Shown piece after piece: positions 23,888-36,300 of a stretch of DNA of 64,000 nt (within the stretch, counting starts at the first letter, position 1; every line of letters starts with the position of its first letter). The notes under the pieces are model-generated. The model was not told the origin of the DNA, made no database searches, and worked only from the letters and a program-made list of their open reading frames with translations. The DNA is from Nectonema munidae (lineage: Eukaryota > Nematomorpha > Nectonematoida > Nectonematidae), in NCBI GenBank assembly GCA_030549495.1, contig JAUIRK010000879.1, positions 434,001-498,000 on the forward strand, in the 5' to 3' direction. The position numbers and the translations under genes are program-made.

Positions 23888-24002
23888 CAAAAGGTACCGT
23901 AGGGTGTTTTCATTGACAAGGCACAATTGCGCAGCTTGTCTCAATCGAACCCAAGACTTTGAATTAATGAAGACCAGTATCTAACCAATTTTACTCACTA
24001 AT
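23888..24002 (-). repeat. SINE-A copy 3, 200 bp upstream of the USPL1-like start
   Basis: The minus strand contains the tRNA-like head (TCTAACCAATTTTACTCAC on the plus strand) and the body ending at TACCGTAGGGTGTTTTCATT. It sits where upstream regulatory sequence of the USPL1-like gene would be expected. Confidence 0.75.
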
Positions 24003-24202
24003 ACGTTCGTTATCGTACTTAGTGAAAAGCAGTTTTTAAGCTGGCATATTACTAAGTTTATGTTGTAAATCAGAACATTTTTTCAAATAATAAAAAAGTA
24101 TTCAAAAATAATTAAATTTTATAATTTTATTTTTTTTTCATTTTGTTATGCTATTTAAAATGAAGACCCTCAAAAATAATATCTATAATTTTAAATATTC
24201 CT

Positions 24203-24304
24203 ATGAATTCTAAAATAATTTGTCCTTTTTGTAGTGAATTTGGAGATAATACTTATTTATCAACTCGAAATTCATGTAGCAAAGTGTTTCTATTTTGTGA
24301 AAAG
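24203..24304 (+). CDS. USPL1: USPL1-like exon 1, zinc motif
   Basis: 34 codons: MNSKIICPFCSEFG to VFLFCEK, phase 0, donor GTAAGA. The second half of the zinc motif continues directly in exon 2. Confidence 0.85.
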
Positions 24305-27300
24305 GTAAGATCTCATCTAATATAGGGCAACACAATAATAGATTTTATGTACTCAATTGTAATGTAAAAAGGGTTAGGAAAATTTTTTAAATGAAGAATT
24401 AATTATTTTTCTTCATTCTTTTCTGTTTAGATCTTTTATAGGTGATTTAATTTTTAAATTTGTATTTACCTTTTCACCTCAAGGAATTGCTTGCCATGCA
24501 ATTTCAAAATCCTAAACATCAACTTTTTCTAAGAAAGTTTCTAGCATGGTTGTTAAGTTTTAGATGCGGATGGGAGCCGGCGTCGGTATCTAATAAATTT
24601 AAGCGTATGGGTCGAATAAAAATCGTATGATTGCAACCCTCGGTATAATTGTCCTGAACCATATACTCCACTATAACCTACACATTACCTCTATTAACAC
24701 TACAGGGGACATTTGGCCGTTCATAAAATCAAAGAACAAATTTTAATGACAATCAAAAATATAATACTTGATTAAACATATTTATTGTTTCATGACATTC
24801 TTGTAATGTTCTTATTGTGAAGTTTTTAAAAATGTTTAAATAGAAAAGAAAAAGCTAAAGCTAATTTCTACAGTACTTTGAAAATATGAAATCTCATAAA
24901 AGTACACTTCACATAAAGAATATATGGAGCGATGATAAAATGAGGAACTGATAAGATTTTTACTCTTAGCAAATTATTTTGTAAATTTTTCATAAAAGTA
25001 ATCTAATATAAAAATGGCAATTAATTGGATAGTGAGGAACGGATATCTGTTTAACTACACCATACCTCTACCAGGGATGCAACGAAAGAGGACAAGGGGT
25101 GCATCTGCCCCCTCCTAAGATCAGAAAACAAATTTTAATGACAATCAAAAATATGATACTTGATTAAACAATTTGAGGCTTTTTCAATAGTATAAAACTT
25201 TTTCTGTAATCGTCCCTCTCCCCCCGTTCAAAATTTTTTGGTTGTGCCCTTGATTGAGAGTAACTTCAACTACACGTATATTTTTAAAGACATAATTTCA
25301 ATTACTTGATTACATGACCTCGATGAAACAATATCAATCCCTCTTGTAAAATAAGTAGTTGGTCAATAATGATATGAGATATATGTTATGTATACCTATT
25401 GCAGTTTTTCTTAAAGAAGTTTTACGATACCTTTTTTCTAATCCTCGAACATTCTTTAACCTTTTTTTAAAGACCAGAATTTTCAAGACAGTGTGACTTT
25501 ATTTTTTTATATATTAAAGTAGATGATTTTCATTTATTAAAAGGTCTACAACAAAATAATGGACCCTCACCTAGATTCAACTCCGTGTTACATTATTTGC
25601 AAAAATTTTAATAAGCAAATGCCCTGGTATTGTTAATTATAGACAATAATAGATAATTTTTTGAAAAAAGTGCTAATGTAAGAAAATTTCAAACTAATTT
25701 AGAATAATTTTTGGATTAAATAAATAATAATTGTTTGTAAAAATTTCCTTATTTAAAGGCGTTGTTTTCATCTTTATGAGTTTGGATTCGTTTTTTTTGA
25801 ACATTTCCTCACGGTGTATGTTGATAGATGAGCTTTAATATTTCTTTCTAGAATTACAACCTGGTCTAGATTCACTTGGTAAATTATTTAGGTTCAATTA
25901 CACTCTTTTCAATATTTTTCAGCATAGGCTTTATTTTCTTATTGAGTGTGCACTAGTGTGTCCACTTTAAGGTCTTTTTTCCATTCCCCGGGGAACGAGG
26001 ACCTCGTAATTTTTGAAATATTTCCCCGCGGAAGAAAAAGCGATTTTTTCACAATAAAAAAACTCTTCTAAAATGAAAAAATATAAAGTATTCTGAAAGT
26101 TTTTTATTAGTTCAAAAGTTGAATACAATTATTTTTAAAAAATGTAAAAAATATTCATGTTTTAAAAAAATATCTAAGAAATACTAGGGCGTTCAAAGTT
26201 TCATCGTTCATCTGGTTTCCTATTTTCGTAGAAAAATATCTCATTGATGAAAACACTCGTTCGGAGTCTACAGATGTTAGTTTTATGCTTTTTAAATTCT
26301 TGAACAAATTTCCCAAAACTTCGGGCCTTCTTTTTGTTTCCAAATAAAGGTCACACGTTTTCTTTCGTTATTTTATTTATGCTTTACAACTTTTTTGTTT
26401 CATCAAAAAATGTAGATTTAAAAATTTGATTTGACTTAAAACTATAAAATTAGCCTAAAATTTTCATCAAACAGTTCAGCACAAAAGCAAACCGAAAAAC
26501 TCAAAACTCCTCTGGGAGTCGAAGAATGAGTTTCGAGGACGAAGAGTAAAAATTCCAGAAATTCTCCGGGGAATATGCGATGAGGATCCCCGGGATGGAC
26601 ACCCTAGTGTGCACCTTTTAAAGTTCGATGTAAAGTGTCTATTTTTAATACCGAGTTGGATACATTTTCCATCAGAATGCTGATATTCCCGTTTACAGCC
26701 CTAGTCCTTATTTTTATATATAAAAAAATAGACAATCATTGTACGTAAAATACTTTTACTTAAATTTTATAAATGTGATTTTTTATATATAAAATTTTAT
26801 TTTTTTAACAGTGTAACTACATTGAAACAAAAAGCTCTTTAAAAAATAAGTGGAATAGGAAAGCGAAAAGTTATTCTCGAAGAGTTAAAAATAATAAAGT
26901 TTTTAAATCAAAATTACAAGGATCCTCTATTCAAGAAACCCAGTTTTCTGAATCCCCATTCCTGAATCTTTTCAATGAAGTCATTAACTACAAATTTCAA
27001 TCTTCTTCCACATCAGATTTGAATTTTCTGAATTTCGTTCAATTTCCGTGCTATAGAAGTTCTCACTGGTTAAATTCTGCTCTCATGATCGTCATCTACA
27101 ACCAAACTTTGCTGTATCTCTTTGACAGTGTGAGCGATCCAAATTTTAATGTTGAATCTATTCGATCCCACTCTGTAGCTCATGTTCAACGAGTGTAATT
27201 TTTATTTCTTATTTACTTCTTCATAATTTTCCCTTTCCTATAACTTTTTTGACCTTTATCCGAAATAACATTGAGCTGACATAATACACGTTGGTTGCTC

Positions 27301-30300
27301 AATATGAAAAGTAGTGATGGGACTATTAATAGGAATATCGGAAGTTTTTTAAAGTATCGGAAATCGGCATCGGAGATGAATCATTTAAACCTGATTCCAA
27401 TACCAAAACGATTCCTAAATATGCAGAATGTTGGATAAATAGTTATAACAAGATTGCATTCTGTAGGGGTTTACGTACCGTATTTGATGGGAGTGCGGTT
27501 TGCTAGAATGCTGAACTTGTTACACCAATGTCTTGGATTTTAGTTCAGTCTTCTCGAGGCAAATTACCCATAGATTGATACAAGCAGCTTTAATATGCTA
27601 TTTTGATGGAAATACTCTCTGGTACTAATACTAGTGCTTCTATCTCCCTGACATTTTTCCACGTTTTCTCTTCTATTTTTTAATTTTACCAAATTTAAGT
27701 TAATTCTAACACCATGTAATTAATATCATGAATTACTTTTTGAAATAAATTTATCATATTTTTGAATTGTGCTAGCAACAGTAGGTTGGTCGGTTGATTG
27801 GTTGGAGATATCAAAGCACTTTCAGCCGTGAGGCTATATGCTCGCATTATGCTTAAGATGGTTAATCACAGTTTTTGTGAATTTGTTTTTAGAGTTGGGA
27901 GCTTTGGGGATCGAACCCCTGACCTTCAACTGTTAAGCTGAAAGGTACACCCTAACAACCATTGAGGCTCAAAGCAACAGTAGGAATAAAAGTTATGTGC
28001 GAAAATATAGCTATCAATATTGAAACAATGAAAAGTACTAAAGATTTTTCAAAATTATTGAAATGTGCTGATCAATTTTTGTTTTTCAAAAACTTGCTAA
28101 ACGGTCTGGTATGTTATGAAAATTCTCTTTATTAAATATTTTTTAAGTGTGCTACGTGAATTCAAACTTTTTTATTTTCAAAGATTTTTTTTTCAAAGCT
28201 TTTTTATCATTAAAATGCACGGTTTTTATTGTTTGTTTTTATCATTTTGAACTCAACATTACATCTTTTATTAATTAAAATAGAACGATTGAGTGATTTT
28301 TCAGGTAATGAACATAATCTCTGTCTTTTATCGCGTAATGAACAACACTTCAAACGGTTTCTAACGACTTTTCAAAGTCATAACAATGCCGAAATTTGGT
28401 AGAAATAGTGGTTAGAGATACCTTTTTAGTACTTATTGATCATATGCTCTAGAAAGCCATTCTAAAAGAAAGCCTAAAATATTTATATGTTGTTTTCAAT
28501 GCACTGATATTCATCATATTGTAAATCTTTATTTGCAGGAAGGGATTTGTAACCATTTGAACTTCTATTTTAAGTAAGCTTTTGAATATCTAGGCACAAT
28601 TTTTATCGGAATCGTATCGGGATAATTGGGTAGAATCGGAATCGTTAAAAATTTTGTTATCGTCACATCACTAATGAAAAGCATTATAAAATTTTTTACA
28701 AATTATTCTTGCTCGTAGTTGATTTTGTTAGTTTTATCCTATCTCTAATTTTTATATACAGAATAAATTCCGATTCTTTCTAGAGTCATACCTTTATTTT
28801 CTTCCTATGGAGTTGAATCCAGAAAAATCGCTATTACAAGTCATGTATATGTATAAAGGAATCCTATGTAGAAGGACTCATCAGATAATTATATTCATCA
28901 TACCAAATGTATTTAGAAATTCCTACGGGCGTTTTCCTATATCCATGATACACACATACACAAAATAAAAACAAAAGCGCTGCTTGAGTGAGAGCCCACC
29001 GCCCCCTCATTTCTTTCATTTTTACCCCTCCCATAATTATAATTTGAGCTTGGCACATAACTTTAGCTGTTAATTGGGGATTTTCATTTTCTCTATCACT
29101 ATCTTACCGTTAAGACAAAATATTAGAACCTATTTTTTAGTGCTTACCATAAATATAATATAATATATACCTTATATTTAAAATGAACACATTGATCAAA
29201 AATTTTGGGCTAAAATTAAACCCATCCTCCCTCCCAATTTTCAACTTTTATTTGTTCTGATTCACGAAAAAAAAATGAAAAACAAAGTATTCTTTAAATA
29301 TTTTTCATCAATTTTCTTTATATAACTTTGCTATCATTTAAAATTATTTCTAAGACGGACACAAGACACATGAAATATAAACGTAGACAATAAGTTTGTT
29401 CTATCTTTTTTGTGCACATAATTTCATGGTATGGAATGGAATCAAAGTCGAAGCTCATTTCAAAATGTTTTGATTCCACAGTCCCGCCTTTATTCACCTA
29501 AAGTTCTAAAATGGTGATGATAATAATCATAAGCTATATACCATTTTTAAATGCGTAAACTCATATTATTATTTCATAACTTTGTGATAACCATTTTTTC
29601 GATGGGTCGGTCTTTTTTGAATACCTTCCCATTTATAAATACCCTATTCCACACTAGGTGTTGCTATTTTGAAACCTAAAGCTCTTTTTCAACGCCTTCT
29701 TTTGGCCATGTTTAAGGTATAGATCATTTTCAACTATCATCCACTCTAGGTAAGTTTTAGCGGCATTATTTTTAAAACTCCCCTTTGATAATTAATTTAA
29801 TTAAATAGGACTAGACTAGAGTTATTTTTTAATTTGCGAAAAATTCTGTTCAATTAAATTTTTCAACTTTTAAAAGGATCGGGGATCATATATAAAGAGT
29901 TCGTTCGCCGCATGTGACCAGTCGGCCGTAGTTTGTCCACTTCTGCTATAGAGGGTATGGATTGATATTTCTTAGATTCCTTGATTTACCCTATCATGCC
30001 ATCGTCAGTTCAAACTGACTAACAAGGTTTCTTCATTCTAAGTATTTTTATTTTCTACTGCTTTTAACATTTATAAATATGGTAAATCTAGTAAAAAAAA
30101 TTTAATATTTTAATCACTTCATTCTGTCTGCTTTCTCTTGGATAAAATGGATTAACGAGATTTGAGCGAGTGGTAGAACTTATTCCACTTAAATATCTTA
30201 TTAAGTTTGTCTAAGCAACGCGACACCTTCACGTCTTCATCCTTATACCACGTGATTCGTTCCTACAGTGAAGCTTTTTCCCTGCTAAACACCTCATCCG

Positions 30301-33300
30301 ACTTTTCATCGCACCCCTCCCCTCCTCCCTTGAACTTCTCTGAAAAACGCAACACAGGAGATGCAGACGAGAAGCATCGGTGTGCAGACATTTTGTCGTC
30401 TGCTCGCTCCTCCCTTCTCGCGGTGTATGCCAAGAAGAAAGTAAAGTTATTTACATCACCTGACAGTCCTGTTTTTGTATTAAACTTTTTGATTCAAGAA
30501 CTTTCCATTATTTCTCCCCTATTTGCCACTAAGTACACGATAAGTGGCAAATGTCAGCACTGTTCATCAACTCTTAGCATTGGGTAAGCGTCTTATTGAC
30601 TTATTTTTTCAAATTTATGCTTGTTTTCAATAGTTAAAATTTATCAAAAATTTTCTCAATAAAACCTAGTTACTTATTGAAAAATACTCGAGAAAATTGC
30701 CATTTTAAAAGTTTAGTATATAGTGAAAATAGAAATTAAAAAAAGTAATAACTATATTATATAATTTATAAATTGAAATAAAAATTATCCTTGATAAATT
30801 TTTAGTTTGACCTTTAAAGGTTTTGTTAACTAATTTTTTGTTTATCCTAATCAGTAATGTTTTATATTACTCAAAGCAGATGACCTTTTTTATTTGACAT
30901 TGGCGTCGTTAAAATAAAAGCTAAATTTGTCGGATTTATTTTTTGTCTTCTCAATAAATCTAAGATTTTTGAGACCTATGCCTCGTTTTACAGACAACCA
31001 AATTTTGTTCTGAAAAACTAAAACTCCTATTTTTAACCAAGAATTATAAAAATGATAGTCATTAAGGTTTAATCTCCTCATCTTTTTATTACCTACAAAT
31101 GAGGTTGCATTATATTTTTAGAGATAAGACATTAAATTCTTTACATTATGCTCAGTTTAACAAATAACAAAAATAATGTTCAATATTTATAATCCATTGA
31201 ATTTTCACAACATATTTCTCAATCTTGTAAAGAAAATTTTTAAATAAGCATTTTTATAAGAAATTTTTAACTCATAGGCCGGGGAAACAGCTCTTGAACC
31301 TGTGTAAATATTGTATATAACATTTAAAGTAGTGATGGGACGATGGAAATCGTGTTTTTTTAATATCTGTATCGTATTTAAAAATTTCATTAGTGCCTTC
31401 CCATACCTCAGTACGGGTCCTAAGTTAATCTTTACTTGACTTCGATTTTTTACATACGGATATATCAGTGTGTTGGTGCTATAAAAACGCTTTTGGGCGC
31501 AATTGTCGTTGGTTTCTTCACTCCTGTGACGAAATGGCTACTCGGGTCATTTTATTTTTGTAAATTTGACTCTGATTAAAAAGATGAAAGGGTATGGAAT
31601 GCCTTTTCTAAAGAGTTTGGAAAGATTGATTAGAATTTATAATGTGATTTTAAACGAGAAATTTCCTTTTTTTACTGATTATTGTGAATATATTCATCAT
31701 AGAGTTTTGTATTAAATACTCACAAATTACAAAAATTAGAATTGAAAATGTTTTTAGTAGACAATATGATAATACAGATACGCATCATCTCTTTTTATGC
31801 ATCTTATATTTCATAAATATCTATTCTTATATTTCACTCTGCAACCAAAATCTCTTTTTAAACTGTAAAACAATCCTTAACCATTTCAGGCACAATGGGA
31901 CACCACACCACTGTCCCTAAAAATAAAAACCGTCTGTTTAAAGTATATGAAAACTCATTGAAAAAGAAAGCCCACTTCTGCTATCAAATACGTGTTGTTG
32001 AGTCCGAGTCAAGGGGCGTTTTAACCCATTTACCACCGAACAAAGCAAACGACTTTAGTAATTCTTATTTAATTTCATTGAAATGCATTCTCTTTGGGAA
32101 CATTGGTCTAAAATGGGTTAAGGAGTCTGTTTTTAGGGTTTTCTATCATAAAACTTATTCTGAACATTCATCATTTCTGAACATTGGACTTTGCAATTTC
32201 TTAATAAGTTAATTAATTCCTTTTTAACAACTTTGTGATCATTTCATTCTGAATAAAACTAGAATGATAAATATTTATCTGTTATTTTTAATTTTTTATG
32301 ACGAAAAATGTTATTTAAAAATTGAAAATTAATCATTGGGGTGGTAGCCGAGAAAAAAAGTTATATTAAAAGTTTTTTTAATATAACTTTTAAAAAAACT
32401 TCTTTTTTTTAAGTTTTTTAAAATAGTTTATTAAAAGTTTAAATCTTTTGTAGGCTGCTACTAATCGGATGTATTTCTTCTTATCGGGTATGAAATTTAT
32501 GATGTGGCTGACTTTTGTAAGAATTAAATGGTCCATAATAAGTGTTGATGTATATTTTTTATTGTTTTATAAATAACAAAAATTTTTAGCCTTGAAGAAT
32601 TTGTTGTGCCATTGGAAAAAGAAGTTTCATTGGATTTTAATGACATATTCTCGCATCTTGGCGAAGATTTGGTTGACAACTTTTCTTTTAATGCACTTTG
32701 GGAGTGCTCATTTTGTTTCAATCTTTCCACATTTTATCTCAAGATCCTAAAGTACACCTAATTTTATTTATTCTATAAATTTATTTATCAGAAACACAGT
32801 ACCTCTATACCAGTGGTTCTTAATCTTTTTTAACAAAGGGAACCAACATTGCACTAGAGGGCGTCACCAAAAGAATAAAATAGGTTTTTATCTAAAATAT
32901 TATTCTAGTTACTTAAACTGAATCCAAATTGTTATATATATATATATTATAAAATCAATAAATCATATAATTTATAAATAATAAATCAATAACTTTGCCA
33001 AATTTTGACCGTTTTAATGATGATGTTGTTTGCTATTTTTTTCTGCAACTTTGCTCTGTAGGCGGCAAACAAGGGGTTGAGGGTCGCATGCTCTGAATAA
33101 AACGAAATATGAAAAAAAATTATTTTGTCAATTCATTGAGTAATTAGCAAATTCTTTACAATACCTTCAAGAGTTACAAAAGTTTTCAAGTGTGCTTGAA
33201 AACCACTGCTCTATAGCCTTTGTTAACGCATAAATAGTGGTTTTTTATTTACAAACTTATATGTGACTTATGCAAACAACCATAATATTACCTTAAACTA

Positions 33301-36300
33301 TCTTTTTGGACATTATAGTTTGTGTTGGTCCTAATCTACTCTCGATTTCTAAATCCTATTATTCATTGCAACTTCAAATATCTAATTTAAACATAGAAAT
33401 TCTTTGAGGATTTTTCTTTCTATCTCGCGTATCTTCTTTCATCACGAGCATTTTAATTTCTTTTTACATCCTTGCTTTTGGACTTCCTTTTTCTCTTCTG
33501 CTACGGTTCTCCAAATACTAAGCTTTCATAACTTGTTCTTCGTTCTCTCTCCGTAAAATTGGCCGATTTATCTTTAACTGTTTCTTTTCACAGAGTCTAC
33601 AGTATTTTATTTCAATCCTATCTTTCCATGTGTTCTTTCATATTTTTTCTGTTTTAATTTTCAAGCTTCACACATCTTCTTTAGAATAATTGTTTATGTC
33701 CTCCTTATTATGGCTTCTTATAGTCTTCTTATTCCGTGTTTCCAAACACGTGCTATGCTCGCACGTGCTATGACACCCTCACAGACATTTATAACAAGTG
33801 CGCACATCCTTAGAATTATAGAATATAGAATATTTGAATAGAATAATATAATATTCTATAATAGAAATTATAGAATATTTGTTAAGGACAACAAATTTTT
33901 CTGAATGTCTACTCCTCTATTCTATTTCATTCTTAATTAAGCTTAATGTAAACTTTAACCCCCGCCAATAAAATAGTTAAATGATACAAACAGAAAATAG
34001 TCAAACGATAAATTCAGACTTGGACGTTCTGATTGAAGATCTATAAAAAGTAAAATAGCAACTTTTAACCTTTTGCAATGATTTGCCTTTTATTATTTCT
34101 TTTAAGGAAAAAAAGTCTATCAGAAAAAGTTATAGATCTTCAACAAAAACTAAAAAAAATTTACAGCATAACTTAAGTTTTTTGAAAACTAATTTGACGT
34201 ATCCACTACAGCATACTCTATGGATGGCACAGGTTGGTTGAGATGATGGACTTAGCACGGAAGCCTCTGTGTTCGATTCCTCATCGATACCAATTTGTTC
34301 ATAGTGCGGTACATCAGTGCCTTGAAAAATTTGCTACATAATTAACATAAGAGAGAAAGGAGACATAATAAACTAATAAAGCAATTGTCACTATTTTAAA
34401 ACAGGAACTGTCTGTTCCCAGAATAATTTCAAAATAATAGGAGGCATAAAAAATGAGATAGTTTATTTGATATTTTCAAGTTTTTATAAGCATCAAAAGC
34501 CAAGAAGTAGCTAAATATATGATATTTAGTATAGTGATTTGGTAACTTGTATTTTTACATTTTGTAAGGAATCATAGTATAAAAAACGGTAGTTTTTTAT
34601 TTACAATTTATTCATCATTTAATCTAAGAATAAAAAATCATAAAAAAACCATTTAAACTAACATAAATCATAGTATACGAGAACAAGAAAATCATTGCAT
34701 TTTTTTACTATTTCTCTGTCTACAAATAAAATTCTAACAGCTATCATAAATAGATCAAGTATATTTTTAACAACTGAAACATTTTCTTTCGATATTATAT
34801 TTTTATTATAATCAACAAATTTTCGTAAAAAAATGATTTAATTAATTATGTACAGTGTTACTTACAAAATTTAACAATCGAACATTATAGAAAAATAGGG
34901 TATTTTTGCTATTTAAACTGAATAGCTAGTCAAAATATTCATTCCCAAATAGTTATTAAAAGAAATTTCTTGACTTGAAAAAATTACAAAATGTACTGAT
35001 AAAAATAAAGTGACCTTTGTTGAAAAAAATGAAAATTTCTAACGCGAGGCTGACAATATTCATTGATATAAAATTGTAACGATTGAAAACTATTTTAATT
35101 TAACTCTAAATATACTTTCCAGATCCTTTCATTGGAGAAATTTTCAAAAACTGATATCGCATAAGGTGCATGGGGGCACTATGAGGTAGATAGGGGGCTC
35201 GTGCCTCAGCCTAGCTACGTCACTGGAGAGAAGAGAGCTGAATGAGATAGGATAGCTTAAACAAGAGAAGAGAGTTTGAGTGATTGAGTTTTAGCAGAGA
35301 AAGAGAATCACTGTGACAGAAGAAGATGAGAAAACACATGTGTTTGCTCAAAAATACTATGAGGAGATACTGTGATAAACATTGCTTACTTATTGTGTGC
35401 ATATTGAAACAATGAATTATTATTATTATATAGCTCTCACATCGTTTGTAAAATATTTTTGGTAGGAATTTTAGAGCAGCTTGGCATGATGTTTGACTCA
35501 AAAGTCTGCATTCCCTCTTTTATTCTCTTATCCTACATTATTATGTATTCGAATGATCATTACATCCTATAATGCGATCATCATACATGTTTTATAAACA
35601 AACAGCAACTCTTACTTATAGAAAATTATGGGGGGGGGGGGGGGGCGAAGGTTATTTTGTTGCTCTCGTGAAGATTTGCGCCCCTGCTTTGTGATACTAC
35701 TAAATGGCAAGTCACTAAATTCAAAGCTCACTACATATTTAGATAAAAAGCGTAATAGTCTTCTTTTAAAACTCAAAAGGAATAAATATATTGATAAAGA
35801 CTCTTTAGAACATCTTCATGAAAAAGATACAAAATGTTCATATTCTTTGAAGTCCAGTTCGTCCTATTGTTTCTGTGTCTAATTTCGTCTGTTGTAAAAT
35901 TGCTCAATACCTATCATTTCTTTTGGAACCTGATTTATTAAATGTTACTTCTTAAGACTCCTTTGCCTTGTCAGATCTCTTAAAACAACAGAAAATAACA
36001 AAGCGGACTCATATGTATTCATTGGATGTTGAATCCTTGTTAACTGACGTTCCAACGTCTGAAATCATTAACATCTGCTGCTCAGAGCTTTTCTCTGAAA
36101 CTTATTCCACTCCCTATATATCAGAAAGTACTTTTAGAACTTTGATGCTATTTGCGATGGAAGATGTGCTTTTTCAATTCATTGGCCTAATATATGAGCC
36201 AACAAAGGGTGTTGCCATGGGCTCTCTTCCCTTAAGACTCATTTTAGCTAATATATTTTTGGGGATACCATGAACGCAAACTTCATTTGAATATACAGAT

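Larger units (their letters stand above)
17500..24202. other. Intergenic region between the divergent PLRG1 and USPL1-like genes
   Basis: No host exon recognised. It should hold the upstream regions of both head-to-head genes; the stretch 17500-18000 is the likeliest PLRG1 5' region, but no core promoter motif is convincing. It contains a LINE, an RTE-like tail, dispersed repeats, a MITE and a SINE, listed separately. 19750-21020 is plain AT-rich sequence. Confidence 0.5.
27312..28673. mobile_element. hAT element with nested SINEs in USPL1 intron 2
   Basis: Ends TAGTGATGGGAC and (reverse complement) TAGTGATGTGAC, with perfect 8-bp duplications ATGAAAAG at 27304-27311 and 28674-28681. It is 1362 bp including two SINE insertions. 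No transposase recognised. A related left-end fragment lies at about 31332. Confidence 0.92.

Noticed and set aside
27900-27972. Functional tRNA gene
   Set aside because: The acceptor stem has two mismatches and the unit has a tail and duplications, so it is a SINE head.
31684-32212. Two overlapping plus-strand frames in USPL1 intron 3
   Set aside because: They cross a piggyBac MITE and do not fit the USPL1 splice phases; considered as an exon and dropped in favour of 32590-32751.
33400-33760. T/C-rich block as a LINE antisense fragment
   Set aside because: Composition is suggestive but no reverse-transcriptase motif could be read.
35150-35225. MITE right end (GCCTAGCTACGTCACTG)
   Set aside because: No matching left end found, so boundaries cannot be given.
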